Positions 24,707-34,196 of a stretch of 64,000 nucleotides of DNA are shown here, piece after piece (position 1 is the stretch's first letter; every line of letters starts with the position of its first letter). This DNA is from Desulfobulbaceae bacterium (lineage in GTDB: Bacteria > Desulfobacterota > Desulfobulbia > Desulfobulbales > Desulfobulbaceae). The position numbers and the translations under genes were made by a program. The notes below the pieces were generated by a model. The model was not told the origin of the DNA. It ran no database searches and worked only from the letters and a program-made list of their open reading frames with translations. The DNA is taken from assembly GCA_023544645.1 (NCBI GenBank), contig JAMJFO010000001.1:113737-177736 (forward strand), in the 5' to 3' direction.

Positions 24707-25138
24707 TTATTGGATGTAGTATCCGGACACCCGCCATTTCCCGTCCTTGTCAAGCATGGGGGTGACGGTTTCGACCGCCTCACGTTTGTTTTCAAAGTTG
24801 GTGTTGTACTGAATGACCACGTACTGGCCGTCCGGTGCGCCCGGGAGCTTGGTCACGTGCCGGGCATCGAGGATCAGTCTGGTGATGACCTTGCCCAAAG
24901 CCGGCCGGAGAGAACTGATCTGTTTGATCCATGTGTCCCTGGGGACCTGGCTTTTGAAAAAAGAGGCTTCACCATCCCAGCTCCTGACATATTGAACTGT
25001 GTCAAGAAGGAGCAGAAATTCCTCCGCCGCCATGATCGCCTGGGCTGTTGCTTCATCGTTGGCGGCTCCGGCCGGAAGGGTGAACAGCAGGGAAAACAGG
25101 ACTGCTGCGACCAGGCGTTGCATGAGCGTTTTTTTCAT
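24707..25138 (-). CDS. DUF4019 family exported protein
   Basis: The 143-residue precursor starts with a signal peptide (MKKTLMQRLVAAVLFSLLFTLPAGAA). The mature part matches DUF4019: a helical AEEFLLLLDTVQYVRSWDGEASFFKSQVPRDTWIKQI segment, and a C-terminal sheet ending GQYVVIQYNTNFENKREAVETVTPMLDKDGKWRVSGYYI. The function of this periplasmic family is unknown. GGAGGTAGCGTC precedes the ATG at 25138; longer in-frame starts lack a ribosome site. It lies 15 bp before the DUF362 gene. Confidence 0.85.
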   Translation of the reverse strand: MKKTLMQRLVAAVLFSLLFTLPAGAANDEATAQAIMAAEEFLLLLDTVQYVRSWDGEASFFKSQVPRDTWIKQISSLRPALGKVITRLILDARHVTKLPGAPDGQYVVIQYNTNFENKREAVETVTPMLDKDGKWRVSGYYIQ

Positions 25139-25269
25139 GACGCTACCTCCTGCGGGTTGGGTGGAGTAAAAGAAAGACACAGTTGTAGTATACCATGGGG
25201 GGAAATATCCGGTGAAGCATAATGTGCCCACCAGGGTCAAGAATTTTCTTGGCGGGTGATTGAACCCGG

Positions 25270-26520
25270 TCATGAGCCGATATTGGCATGGCGGAAGTCA
25301 TATCCGCTGGGCGCCTGGAATACCCGCAGATTGAAAACGGGAAGCGCTGCCAGCAGGTGATCAAAAATATCGGCCTGGATGGCTTCGTAGTGGGCCCAGA
25401 CCTTATCGCTGCTGAATATGTAAATCTCCAGGGGCAGTCCGTATTCGCCCGGTTTCAGGTGGCGGACCAGAAAGGTCATCTCCTTGTTGATCTTGGGGTG
25501 ATGACGCAGATAAGAGGCGACATAGGCGCGGAATATGCCGATATTGGTCTGTCTGCGGCCATTGATCAGCACGGATGTGTCCAGGTTGTTTTCCCGGTTG
25601 TACTGCTCTATTTCCTTTTGTTTCAGGTCAACGTAATCGGTGATCAGTTTGATCCTGCCCAGTTCCGCCAGTTCATCATCGGTGACGAAGCGGATGGAAT
25701 TCATGTCAATATTGATGGCCCGCTTGATGCGGCGTCCGCCCGATTCCGACATTCCGCGCCAGTTCTTGAAGGCGTTTGAAGTAAGGGCGTAGGTCGGGAT
25801 GGTGGTGATGGTCTTGTCCCAGTTCTGCACCCGGACACAGTGGATGGAAACGTCGATCACATCGCCGTCGGCGCCGTGGGACGGCATTTCGATCCAGTCG
25901 CCGATCCGGACCATATCCGTCCCGGACAGCTGGATGGAGGCAACAAACCCGAGGATGGTGTCCTTGAATACCAGCATGGTCACGGCGGTAAGCCCGCCGA
26001 GGATGCTGAGCAGGCCCCAGGGGGAGCGGTTGGTCAGGATGGACAGGAGGAAGATGGCTCCAAGGACATAGGTGATGATCTTGGCGGCATCGATGTAGCC
26101 CCGGATAGGTGTGCCTCCCCCCTTTTGAACGATTCGGTAGATCTCGTCGACGGACCGGAGCAGCGACATGATGAGCTGCACCGTGATAATGACAAATATG
26201 CATAACAGGAGGCGGCGGACAAAAATGGCCGCGGCAACTTCAGGAGGCAGCAGGAGGTCCTGGCTGAGATAGAGGATGACCACCGGGACGAACCAGGATA
26301 ACCTGGTGAAAAAGCGGTTGTGCAGCAGAGCGTCGTCCCAGTGGTAGTTGTTGTGCTGAATGAAATGGACGATGGACCTGAGCAGGATATTGCGGACCAT
26401 CCAGGTGGCCAGGATCGTCAGCAGAATTATCGCAATGATAATGGTGGCATGGTATAAAATCCCGGCTGTCGGTTCCTGCACGCCGATCTGCAGGAAAAAG
26501 TCCAGGAAGAGGTTGTTCAT
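25270..26520 (-). CDS. MscS-family channel, YbdG/YnaI-like
   Basis: The 416-residue protein has about five N-terminal membrane helices, then the MscS pore/beta region (LSILGGLTAVTMLVFKDTILGFVASIQLSGTDMVRIGDWIEMPSHGADGDVIDVSIHCVRVQNWDKTITTIPTYALTSNAFKNW). A longer cytoplasmic domain follows, with HPKINKEMTFLVRHLKPGEYGLPLEIYIFSSD, typical of the miniconductance MscM/YbdG group. The start at 26520 overlaps the stop of the upstream thioredoxin-fold gene as ATGA, which fixes the start and suggests coupling. Confidence 0.9.
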   Translation of the reverse strand: MNNLFLDFFLQIGVQEPTAGILYHATIIIAIILLTILATWMVRNILLRSIVHFIQHNNYHWDDALLHNRFFTRLSWFVPVVILYLSQDLLLPPEVAAAIFVRRLLLCIFVIITVQLIMSLLRSVDEIYRIVQKGGGTPIRGYIDAAKIITYVLGAIFLLSILTNRSPWGLLSILGGLTAVTMLVFKDTILGFVASIQLSGTDMVRIGDWIEMPSHGADGDVIDVSIHCVRVQNWDKTITTIPTYALTSNAFKNWRGMSESGGRRIKRAINIDMNSIRFVTDDELAELGRIKLITDYVDLKQKEIEQYNRENNLDTSVLINGRRQTNIGIFRAYVASYLRHHPKINKEMTFLVRHLKPGEYGLPLEIYIFSSDKVWAHYEAIQADIFDHLLAALPVFNLRVFQAPSGYDFRHANIGS

Positions 26521-27011
26521 CTGACCAACTCCCTCAGCCATTCTTCGATCCGGGCCCGGGTGGGCATGGGGCCGCTGCTTTTGAGTTTGCCGTTGATCAT
26601 GAGGGCCGGGGTGGTGGTTATTCCGTGACGGCCTATTTCGTCGGGGTCATGGATTTTTTCTATGTCCGCGGCCAGGTCCATGGTATTGAGCACGTCAATG
26701 ACCATTTTCTGGAGATTATCGCAGCTGACGCAGCTTTTACCGAAAATGCGGATAACCAGCAGCTCGTCGTTTGCGTCATCGGGCTGCAGATGCCGGTGAT
26801 AGGCTTTGCGCAGGGCCTCCCGGTACTTGTCGCGGGCAGCGGAAGGGATATAGTTTTTATGACTGACCGCCGTGAAAAGAAAATCAACCGCTTCGTCTTC
26901 GGAAAGTTTTTTTGCTGCGGCCTGGTTCAGGGCGACATCGATGCCGATGAGGCCGATGGTGGATTTGCCGATGCGGATGGTGCGTGTGGTCGCCTGGTCC
27001 ATGGAATACAT
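26517..27011 (-). CDS. Thioredoxin-fold protein with an extra N-terminal domain
   Basis: The predicted 164-residue protein has a C-terminal thioredoxin_3-type domain (LLVIRIFGKSCVSCDNLQKMV with CVSC active site, cis-Pro TTPALMINGKL). It is fused to an unrecognised N-terminal part (GIDVALNQAAAKKLSEDEAVDFLFTAVSHKNYIPSAARDKYREAL). It lacks a signal peptide, so it probably acts in the cytoplasm as a small disulfide reductase. The start at 27011 has no clear ribosome site; ATG at 27002 is an alternative. It is divergent from cca and coupled to the MscS gene by an ATGA overlap. Confidence 0.78.
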   Translation of the reverse strand: MYSMDQATTRTIRIGKSTIGLIGIDVALNQAAAKKLSEDEAVDFLFTAVSHKNYIPSAARDKYREALRKAYHRHLQPDDANDELLVIRIFGKSCVSCDNLQKMVIDVLNTMDLAADIEKIHDPDEIGRHGITTTPALMINGKLKSSGPMPTRARIEEWLRELVR

Positions 27012-27102
27012 GTTTTGATTGCGGGAGTGTTGTATAGTTTTCCTGCCCATAGTAGAGGATTTTCTGGAAAAAGGAAAGGGGCCACTGGTATAGTGAACAA
27101 TT

Positions 27103-28632
27103 ATGAGGAGCAGCGGAAAAAACAGACGAACACTCAACGCCGGGCAGGTTGCTGCTTTCCTGGGCCGGGATCTGATGGACAAGCTTGCCCGGATCGGCTG
27201 CCGGATGCACGGGCCGGTATATCTGACCGGCGGTACGGTGCGCGATCTTCTTCTGGACCGGACTCCCGTGGATATAGATCTGACCGTGCCCCGGGCAGCG
27301 CAGAAATGGGCTGCCGGACTGGCGGCCATGACCGGCGGGGCGTATGTGCCGCTGGGACGGGACGAAGATGCGGCCCGGGTGGTCTGGCAGGGCCGGGATA
27401 TCGATTTCTCGTCCTTTCGTGAAGGCGCTGAAAGCATTGAGGAGGAATTGCGCAAGAGGGACCTGACGGTCAACAGCATGGCCGTATCTATTGGCGAATT
27501 GCTGGCAAAAGGAAGGGATACCCATTGGGCCGGGCTGGAAGTCATTGATCCGGTGGGCGGGCTTGGCGATCTTGACCGGAAAATTATCCGGGTGACTTCG
27601 CCCCGCTCATTTCAATGTGATCCTCTGCGGCTGTTGCGGGTTTTCCGATTTGCGGCCTCCCTTGATTTTGTTGTGGACAGGAAGACATTTGACCTGGTGG
27701 TCCGCCAAAAAAAATGGATATCCAGGCCGGCAGCGGAACGGGTGGCCTATGAACTGGACCAGATCATGCGATCAGACAGGGCCTATCAGGCAGTTGCCGA
27801 CCTTGCCCGATCGGGAATTTTTTTCCATATTTTTCCGGAGCTCAGGGCCGGGGTCGGCATGCAGCAGCCGGCAAGCCACCACCTCGATGTGTTCGAGCAT
27901 GCTCTTGCGACCCTGCAATGCATGGTCGGGGTGCAGCAGGAGCCATCCAGGTATTTTCCCGGGTATCCCGAGGTGATGGAGAAATATATCGACACGGGGC
28001 GGAACCGGGTGCAGCTGCGGTGGGCAGCCCTCCTGCATGATCTTGGCAAACCGTCGACAATGGCCATTGACGAAGACAGGGGCGGGCGGATAACCTTCTA
28101 CAACCATGACCGCGCCGGCGCGGAGCTGGCAGGGACTATTGCCCGGCGGTTGAAATGGAGCGGCAGCGATACCCGGAAGATCACCGGTCTGGTGGCGCTG
28201 CATATGCGGCCGTTTCACCTGGGTAATGTCCGGAGGAAAGGGGCATTGAGCCTCAAGGCTTGCCTCAGGCTGGTCAGGCTGGCTGGTCCCGACCTGCCCG
28301 GACTTTTTCTGCTCAGCATGGCCGATGCCATGGCCGGGCTGGGTGAGGGCAGGCCCGAGGCGGTTGAGCAGGAGGTTGCGTCCCTGTTTGCCCGTATGGA
28401 AGATGTGTACCGGGAGCATGTGGCGCCTGTACGTTCCGGCCCGCCGCTGCTGACCGGCCGCCACCTGATTGATGAACTGCACCTCGCTCCCGGGCCGGTT
28501 TTCAGGGAAATCCTCGATGCCGTGGAGGAGGCCCACATGGAGGGCGAGGTGACGACCAAACAGGAAGCGCTGCAGTTTGTCCGGACCTTCCTCGGTTCCG
28601 TCGGGAAGCCGGGGGCCGGCGCCGGTGGATAA
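27103..28632 (+). CDS. cca: CCA tRNA nucleotidyltransferase / poly(A) polymerase family
   Basis: The 509-residue protein is a class II nucleotidyltransferase. It has GPVYLTGGTVRDLLLDRTPVDIDLTV (G-G-x-VRD and DxD metal motif), KRDLTVNSMAV, and a neck region with DPLRLLRVFRFAASLDF. A C-terminal HD domain follows (ALLHDLGKPS, FYNHDRAGAELA, ITGLVALHMRPFHLGNV), as in bacterial CCA-adding enzymes with phosphodiesterase activity. It would add or repair the 3' CCA end of tRNAs. It heads a rightward run with rlmE, yebC and ruvCAB. Confidence 0.88.
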   Translation: MRSSGKNRRTLNAGQVAAFLGRDLMDKLARIGCRMHGPVYLTGGTVRDLLLDRTPVDIDLTVPRAAQKWAAGLAAMTGGAYVPLGRDEDAARVVWQGRDIDFSSFREGAESIEEELRKRDLTVNSMAVSIGELLAKGRDTHWAGLEVIDPVGGLGDLDRKIIRVTSPRSFQCDPLRLLRVFRFAASLDFVVDRKTFDLVVRQKKWISRPAAERVAYELDQIMRSDRAYQAVADLARSGIFFHIFPELRAGVGMQQPASHHLDVFEHALATLQCMVGVQQEPSRYFPGYPEVMEKYIDTGRNRVQLRWAALLHDLGKPSTMAIDEDRGGRITFYNHDRAGAELAGTIARRLKWSGSDTRKITGLVALHMRPFHLGNVRRKGALSLKACLRLVRLAGPDLPGLFLLSMADAMAGLGEGRPEAVEQEVASLFARMEDVYREHVAPVRSGPPLLTGRHLIDELHLAPGPVFREILDAVEEAHMEGEVTTKQEALQFVRTFLGSVGKPGAGAGG

Positions 28633-28677
28633 TTTTTGTAAATATACAGCCGTCCGGGCATGGGGGAACAGATTGAT

Positions 28678-29304
28678 ATGCGGAAAATAAAAGATTTTTA
28701 TTTCGAAAAGGCCAAGAAGGAAAAGTATCCGGCCCGTTCGGTGTACAAGCTTGACGAGGTGCAGAGGAAACACAAAATACTCAAGGGCGGCCAGCGTGTT
28801 CTGGACCTGGGGTGCCATCCCGGCAGCTGGAGTATTTATGCCTCGCAGGTGGTCGGCGAAAAGGGGGTGGTGGTGGGCGTTGATCTGCAGCGAACCGAGC
28901 TGCCGTCGCAAAAAGGTCATGCTGAAATTCACTGGCTCTGTTATGATGTATATGCTGACGAGCTGGTCCCTGAACTGAGGAGCCGATGGCCCGGTTTTCA
29001 TGTACTGCTCAGCGATATGGCTCCCCGGACAACCGGCAGCCGGTACGCTGATCATCAGCATTCCATGCGGCTGGTCCGAAGGGCTCTGGAGATTGCCCGC
29101 GACCTGCTTCATGAAAACGGGACCTTCTACTGCAAGGCCTTTCAGGGAGAGGACTTTCCCCAGGTGATACAGGAGTGCAAGCCGCTGTTTCAGACCGTCA
29201 AGGTCGTGAAGCCCGACAGCTCAAGAAAAGAAAGCCGGGAAGTTTTCATTCTCGGCCGGGGATTCAAGCCGAAGGCCGGGGCAGCTGATACGGAAAAAAA
29301 ATGA
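28678..29304 (+). CDS. rlmE: 23S rRNA 2'-O-methyltransferase RlmE (FtsJ family)
   Basis: The 208-residue protein has the RrmJ/FtsJ pattern: catalytic Lys in the N-terminal ARSVYKLDEV segment, SAM motif VLDLGCHPGSWS, Asp in LLSDMAPRTTGSR, and Lys in FYCKAFQG (K-D-K-E tetrad). It methylates U2552 of 23S rRNA in characterised members. The ATG at 28678 is preceded by GGGGGA at proper spacing; an ATG six codons earlier is possible but has no ribosome site. Confidence 0.88.
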   Translation: MRKIKDFYFEKAKKEKYPARSVYKLDEVQRKHKILKGGQRVLDLGCHPGSWSIYASQVVGEKGVVVGVDLQRTELPSQKGHAEIHWLCYDVYADELVPELRSRWPGFHVLLSDMAPRTTGSRYADHQHSMRLVRRALEIARDLLHENGTFYCKAFQGEDFPQVIQECKPLFQTVKVVKPDSSRKESREVFILGRGFKPKAGAADTEKK

Positions 29305-29334
29305 CAGAGTCAGGATAGACGGAGGAGTTGAAAC

Positions 29335-30084
29335 GTGTCTGGACATTCAAAATGGAGCACAATCAAGCGCAAGAAAGGTGCGATCGACGCCAAGCGCGGC
29401 AAGATATTTACCAAGCTGATCAAAGAAATAACCGTGGCGGCGAGGATGGGCGGCGGGGACCCCGATGCCAATCCCCGACTGCGGACGGCGGTCCTGGCCG
29501 CCAAAAGCGAGAATATGCCCAAGGACAATATCGAGCGGGCGATCAAGAAGGGAACCGGCGACCTTGAAGGGGTAAACTACGAAGAAATACTCTATGAAGG
29601 GTATGGCCCCGGGGGAGTGGCTGTTCTGGTCGAGACCATGACCGATAACAAGAACCGCACCGTGGCCGATGTGCGCCACTATTTCAGCAAAAGCGGCGGG
29701 AATCTTGGCGAATCGGGCTGCGTTGCCTGGATGTTTGACAAGAAAGGAGTCATCGTTGTCGGCAAGGATGCCATTTCCGAGGACGAGCTGATGGAGCTTG
29801 CCCTGGAAGCCGGCGCTGAAGATGTCGTCGAGGAGGATGCCACCTTCCAGGTTATAACGGCGCCCGAAGATTTTAACCAGGTGGTGGAAAACATCGAAAA
29901 AGCTGAATTGCAGCATCTGGAAGCCTCGATATCCATGGTGCCGAAAAACACCGTGGATGTCTCTGAAGAGAAAACCGCCCGTTCGCTGATGAAATTACTG
30001 GAAAATCTCGATGATCATGATGATGTGCAGAAGGTGCATGCCAACTTTGACATTTCCGATGAACTGATGGAAGAGCTTTCCTGA
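29335..30084 (+). CDS. yebC: YebC/PmpR family protein
   Basis: The 249-residue protein begins with the invariant family N-terminus ([27 protein letters not shown]). It contains [29 protein letters not shown] and an acidic C-terminal region. Family members bind DNA as regulators or help translation through polyproline stretches. The start is GTG, with GGAGGAG upstream. It precedes ruvC by 36 bp, the usual yebC-ruvC arrangement. Confidence 0.95.
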   Translation: MSGHSKWSTIKRKKGAIDAKRGKIFTKLIKEITVAARMGGGDPDANPRLRTAVLAAKSENMPKDNIERAIKKGTGDLEGVNYEEILYEGYGPGGVAVLVETMTDNKNRTVADVRHYFSKSGGNLGESGCVAWMFDKKGVIVVGKDAISEDELMELALEAGAEDVVEEDATFQVITAPEDFNQVVENIEKAELQHLEASISMVPKNTVDVSEEKTARSLMKLLENLDDHDDVQKVHANFDISDELMEELS

Positions 30085-30120
30085 GCAGGGATTTGGTCGG
30101 GGATTTCGGAAAAAGGCAAG

Positions 30121-30615
30121 GTGGCTGTTAACAGCAGGATAATCGGCATAGATCCCGGTTCAAGAACAACCGGGTACGGTATAATCGACAAGAACGGATC
30201 ACGTATCGGTTTTGTTGCCTGCGGGGTAATCCGCACCACCTCCAACTGCAAGCTGAACTGCCGCCTGCTGGAAATTTTTGAGGGGCTTGCCCAGGTCATT
30301 GAACTGCACCGGCCGGATGTGGCGGCGGTCGAGGACATGTTCCTTGCCCATAACCCGCGGTCGGCCCTCAAGCTGGGACATGCCAGGGGGGTGGCGGTGC
30401 TGGCGGCAATGAAGAGCGGCCTCCAGGTTCATGATTATCAGCCGCGGGTGGTCAAACAGGCGGTTGCAGGGTACGGGCAGGCCGAGAAGGAACAGGTTCA
30501 GCGCATGGTGTGCGCCCTGCTCGAGCTGTCTTCGTCGCCGAGCAGTGACGCGGCTGATGCCCTGGCCGTGGCAATATGCCATGCCAATCAGATGGTTATA
30601 AAAATCGTGGAGTGA
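30121..30615 (+). CDS. ruvC: Holliday junction resolvase RuvC
   Basis: The 164-residue protein has the RuvC acidic active site: RIIGIDPGSRTTGYGII (first Asp), AAVEDMF (Glu), and the C-terminal SSDAADALAVAICHA (two Asp). It cuts four-way junctions during recombination. The start is GTG at 30121. Together with ruvA and ruvB immediately downstream it forms the branch-migration/resolution module. Confidence 0.95.
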   Translation: MAVNSRIIGIDPGSRTTGYGIIDKNGSRIGFVACGVIRTTSNCKLNCRLLEIFEGLAQVIELHRPDVAAVEDMFLAHNPRSALKLGHARGVAVLAAMKSGLQVHDYQPRVVKQAVAGYGQAEKEQVQRMVCALLELSSSPSSDAADALAVAICHANQMVIKIVE

Positions 30616-30656
30616 ACTGTGAACGGATTTGCTGAAGCGAAAGGACCGGGCCTGAA

Positions 30657-31277
30657 ATGATCGCCACCCTCACCGGCACACTTTTTGTCAAGCATCCCGG
30701 CCGCGCCATTGTCGATGTCGGCGGGGTGGGCTACGAGGTGCTGATATCGGCCCGCACCTATGACCGGCTGCCTGCCGGCGGCGACGAGGTTTTTCTCTTT
30801 GTCTATACCAGTGTGCGCGAGGATGCCATTGTCCTGTTCGGATTTGCCCAGCTCGAGGAAAAGGAACTGTTTCTCCTGCTCAATACCGTATCCGGGGTCG
30901 GCCCGAAACTGGCTCTCGGGATCCTCTCCGGCATTTCTGCCTCTGAACTGGGCGAAGCTCTCAGCATGAAAAATATCTCGCGCTTGACCGCCTTGCCCGG
31001 CGTGGGCAAAAAAACAGCGCAGCGGTTGTGCGTTGAACTGCAGGACAAGGTAAGCCATTTTATCAGCCATGCCCCGGGCGTGGACAAAGATTTCCCGGAA
31101 GCCCGGGTGATGGAGGGCGATAATGTTCAAGATGCCGTATCGGTGCTCATTAATCTTGGCTATCCCCAGAACACCTCCTGGCAGGCGCTGCGCAAGGTGC
31201 AGAAGCAGCAGGAGCATCCCATAAGCGAAATGCCTGTCGAGGAACTTATCCGCCAGGCGCTCCGGGTGCTGGCATGA
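30657..31277 (+). CDS. ruvA: Holliday junction branch-migration protein RuvA
   Basis: The 206-residue protein begins MIATLTGTLFVKHPGRAIVDVGGVGYEV (OB-fold domain). It has two helix-hairpin-helix motifs (NTVSGVGPKLALGILSG, LTALPGVGKKTAQRLCVEL) and a C-terminal helical domain that contacts RuvB (QDAVSVLINLGYPQ). It lies 41 bp after ruvC and 61 bp before ruvB. Confidence 0.95.
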   Translation: MIATLTGTLFVKHPGRAIVDVGGVGYEVLISARTYDRLPAGGDEVFLFVYTSVREDAIVLFGFAQLEEKELFLLLNTVSGVGPKLALGILSGISASELGEALSMKNISRLTALPGVGKKTAQRLCVELQDKVSHFISHAPGVDKDFPEARVMEGDNVQDAVSVLINLGYPQNTSWQALRKVQKQQEHPISEMPVEELIRQALRVLA

Positions 31278-31338
31278 AAGCCGTGAACAGGTCAGGCGGC
31301 ATGCGCGTTGTTCAGGAAAAACCGGTTAACAGGGTCGT

Positions 31339-32388
31339 ATGAATTTCGAGGAAGATATCAGGGGCAAGCGCCTGGTTTCAGGCGAAGAAGAGCCGGAAGA
31401 GGTCCGGGTCGACATTGATATCCGGCCGAGACGGCTGGACGAGTATATCGGCCAGGAACAGCTGAAGAAAAGTCTCGGTATTTTCATCGAAGCGGCCTGC
31501 AAACGCGGGGAGGCCCTTGATCACGCGCTGTTCCATGGTTTTCCCGGTCTGGGTAAAACGACTCTTGCCTACATTATTGCCAATGAGATGGGCGCCGGCA
31601 TCAAGGTGACTTCGGGTCCGGTCATTGAACGGCCCGGCGATCTGGCCGCTATTCTTACCAGTCTGCAGGCTGGGGATGTGCTGTTCATTGATGAAATCCA
31701 CCGCCTGAACCACGTGGTGGAGGAAATCCTGTATCCGGCCATGGAGGATTTTCAGCTGGACCTGGTCATCGGCCAGGGGCCCGGCGCCAGAAGTGTCAAG
31801 ATGGACCTGCCCCGCTTTACCCTGGTGGGGGCGACCACAAGGACCGGTCTGCTGACCCCGCCCCTGCGCGACCGCTTTGGGGTTATCCTGCGGCTGGATT
31901 TCTACAGCGCCGAGGAACTGGTGCAGATCATCAAGCGCTCTGCCGCTCTGCTGGGAATCGGTATCGACGACGAGGGGGCCCTGGAGCTGGGCCGCCGCTC
32001 TCGCGGAACCCCGCGCATCGCCAACCGGCTGCTGCGCCGGGTCCGTGATTTTTCCGAGGTCGGCGGCCATGCGCGGATCAACCGTGAGGTGGCGGATGCG
32101 GCCCTGACCATGCTGGCGGTGGATCGTTTCGGTCTGGACGAGATGGACCGGCGGATCCTCCTGAGCCTGATCGACAAGTTCCAGGGCGGGCCCATCGGGC
32201 TGGATACCCTGGCCACGGTTGTCTGCGAGGAAAAAAATACCCTTGAAGACGTTTATGAGCCCTTTCTCATTCAGTCGGGATTCCTTGTCCGGACGCCGCG
32301 GGGCCGCATGGCGACGGTTGCCGCGTATGAACATTTCGGCCGACCGGTTCATCCCGGAATCACCAGGCAACCGGGTCTGTTTGAATAA
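31339..32388 (+). CDS. ruvB: Holliday junction helicase RuvB
   Basis: The 349-residue AAA+ ATPase has an N-terminal [18 protein letters not shown], Walker [13 protein letters not shown], Walker [13 protein letters not shown], sensor [18 protein letters not shown], and the winged-helix C-terminal domain ending [16 protein letters not shown]. The Walker A has FPGLGKTT rather than the usual PPGLGKTT, a conservative change. It drives branch migration with RuvA. Confidence 0.96.
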   Translation: MNFEEDIRGKRLVSGEEEPEEVRVDIDIRPRRLDEYIGQEQLKKSLGIFIEAACKRGEALDHALFHGFPGLGKTTLAYIIANEMGAGIKVTSGPVIERPGDLAAILTSLQAGDVLFIDEIHRLNHVVEEILYPAMEDFQLDLVIGQGPGARSVKMDLPRFTLVGATTRTGLLTPPLRDRFGVILRLDFYSAEELVQIIKRSAALLGIGIDDEGALELGRRSRGTPRIANRLLRRVRDFSEVGGHARINREVADAALTMLAVDRFGLDEMDRRILLSLIDKFQGGPIGLDTLATVVCEEKNTLEDVYEPFLIQSGFLVRTPRGRMATVAAYEHFGRPVHPGITRQPGLFE

Positions 32389-32402
32389 GCAGGGAGGTGA
32401 CA

Positions 32403-33248
32403 ATGGTTCAGAAGTGCACGGTAAAAGATATCATGGCCATGAAGGGGCAGGGAAGAAAAATTTCCATGCTGACCGCCTATGATGCTGCCATGGCAAGGAT
32501 GCTCGACGATGGCGGCATTGATATTCTTCTGGTGGGCGATTCCCTGGGGAATGTACTCCTGGGGTATGACAGCACGGTGCCGGTGACCATGGAGGAGATG
32601 CTCCATCATGCCCGGGCGGTGAGCCGGGGCAGGGTGCGGGCGCTGGTTGTCGGCGACATGCCCTTCGGCTCCTATCAGGCCGGACTGGCTGAGGCGGTGA
32701 CCAACGGCGTGCGGTTCATGAAGGAGGCCGGGTGCGATGCGGTCAAGCTAGAGGGCGGCGAGGAAATGTGCGATGTTGTGCGGGCCCTGACCAGGGCCGG
32801 CGTCCCGGTGATGGGCCATGTGGGCCTTACGCCGCAGACCGCCGGGCAGCTTGGCGGCTTCAAGGTACAGGGCCGGGACATCGAGTCGGCCCGGAAGATG
32901 GTTGCCGACGTCAAGGCCCTGGCTGAAGCCGGGGTGTTTGGTGTTGTGCTTGAATGCGTGCCCGGGGAGCTGGCAGCTATTGTCACCCGCTCGGTGGATG
33001 TGCCGACCCTCGGCATCGGCGCCGGGCCGGAGTGCGACGGACAGGTGCTGGTCATCAATGATCTGCTCGGCATGTTCGGGAAATTCACCCCTTCGTTTGT
33101 CAAGCAGTACGTGAAGCTGGCTCCGCAGATCACCGGGGCCGTGGCCGCGTTCCGTGACGAGGTGGAAAATGGGATTTTTCCGGCCCCTGAGCATACCTTC
33201 TCCTCCAAGACGGATTTCAAGATCTTGCTGGATGAAGAACAATCCTGA
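32403..33248 (+). CDS. panB: 3-methyl-2-oxobutanoate hydroxymethyltransferase PanB
   Basis: The 281-residue TIM-barrel enzyme has MLTAYDAAMARMLDDGGIDILLVGDSLGNVLLGYDSTVPVT (metal-binding Asp), VKLEGGEEM, MGHVGLTPQT and VPTLGIGAGPECDGQVLVINDLLG, the main PanB signatures. It makes ketopantoate for coenzyme A synthesis. The ATG at 32403 has GGGAGG five bases upstream; a GTG two codons earlier is embedded in that site. No panC or panD is nearby. Confidence 0.95.
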   Translation: MVQKCTVKDIMAMKGQGRKISMLTAYDAAMARMLDDGGIDILLVGDSLGNVLLGYDSTVPVTMEEMLHHARAVSRGRVRALVVGDMPFGSYQAGLAEAVTNGVRFMKEAGCDAVKLEGGEEMCDVVRALTRAGVPVMGHVGLTPQTAGQLGGFKVQGRDIESARKMVADVKALAEAGVFGVVLECVPGELAAIVTRSVDVPTLGIGAGPECDGQVLVINDLLGMFGKFTPSFVKQYVKLAPQITGAVAAFRDEVENGIFPAPEHTFSSKTDFKILLDEEQS

Positions 33249-33271
33249 CAAGATGGGAAGCGGAAGCTGAC

Positions 33272-34108
33272 ATGAAAACACTTGCCAACCGGGCGATCAT
33301 CGAAGCGGTCAGGGAGCTGGCCATCAGTGCGGCTCGTGACCTGGAGCCGGATATACTTGATGCCCTTGTGGCGGCACGGGACAGGGAGACATCACCCCTG
33401 GCGGAGAATATTCTCGAAATGCTGCTGCTGAATGCGGACATCGCCAGCCGGGAGATGATTCCTGCCTGTCAGGATACCGGGATCTGCACAATTTTTGTGA
33501 CACTCGGCCAGGAAGTCCGGCTCGAAGGAGACCTGGGTGAAGCCATCCAGGAGGGTGTGCGGCAAGGTTATGAGGAAGGCTATCTGCGGAAATCGGTCTG
33601 TGATCCCGTGACCCGCCAAAATACCGGCACCAATGTGCCGGCGGTTGTCCATGTTGAACTTGAACCGGGCGACCAGTGCCGGATATCGTTTCTGCCCAAG
33701 GGGTGCGGCAGCGAGAACATGAGCGGTCTGAAAATGCTGTCGCCGTCCGCCGGCATCCCCGGGGCGCTTGAGTATATCGTGGAAACCGTGATCAATGCAG
33801 GTTCCAATCCATGTCCGCCGCTCATTATCGGGGTAGGAATCGGCGGCACCTTTGAAAAGGCGGCGATCATGGCGAAAAAGTCGTTGCTGCGTCCGGTCGG
33901 CGCCCCTTCGGCGCGCGATGATGTGTCCCGGCTGGAAGAAGAACTGCTTGCGCGGATCAACCGGCAGGGCAGGGGGGTGCTTGGTCTGGGCGGATGCAAT
34001 ACCGCGTTGGCCGTCCATGTCGAGACCTGTCCTACCCATATCGCCAGTCTGCCGGTGGCCGTTAATATCCAGTGTCATTCGCACCGGCACAAGGAAGTCG
34101 TGTTGTAA
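33272..34108 (+). CDS. Class I fumarate hydratase, alpha subunit
   Basis: The 278-residue protein matches the N-terminal half of class I (4Fe-4S) fumarases and the L-tartrate dehydratase alpha subunits. It has PACQDTGICTIFVTLGQEV (cluster Cys), SFLPKGCGSENMSGLKML (second Cys) and GLGGCNTALAVHVETCPTHIASLPVAVNIQCHSHRHKEVVL (third Cys region). It interconverts fumarate and malate in the TCA cycle with the beta subunit encoded next. Confidence 0.9.
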   Translation: MKTLANRAIIEAVRELAISAARDLEPDILDALVAARDRETSPLAENILEMLLLNADIASREMIPACQDTGICTIFVTLGQEVRLEGDLGEAIQEGVRQGYEEGYLRKSVCDPVTRQNTGTNVPAVVHVELEPGDQCRISFLPKGCGSENMSGLKMLSPSAGIPGALEYIVETVINAGSNPCPPLIIGVGIGGTFEKAAIMAKKSLLRPVGAPSARDDVSRLEEELLARINRQGRGVLGLGGCNTALAVHVETCPTHIASLPVAVNIQCHSHRHKEVVL

Positions 34109-34196
34109 TTTTACCGGGAACCGGCGCCGGGTGTTCCGCCGGGTATTCCGGACCGGCTGATCCGGCCAATGACCAACGATACCGGGAAGGTTGTGT

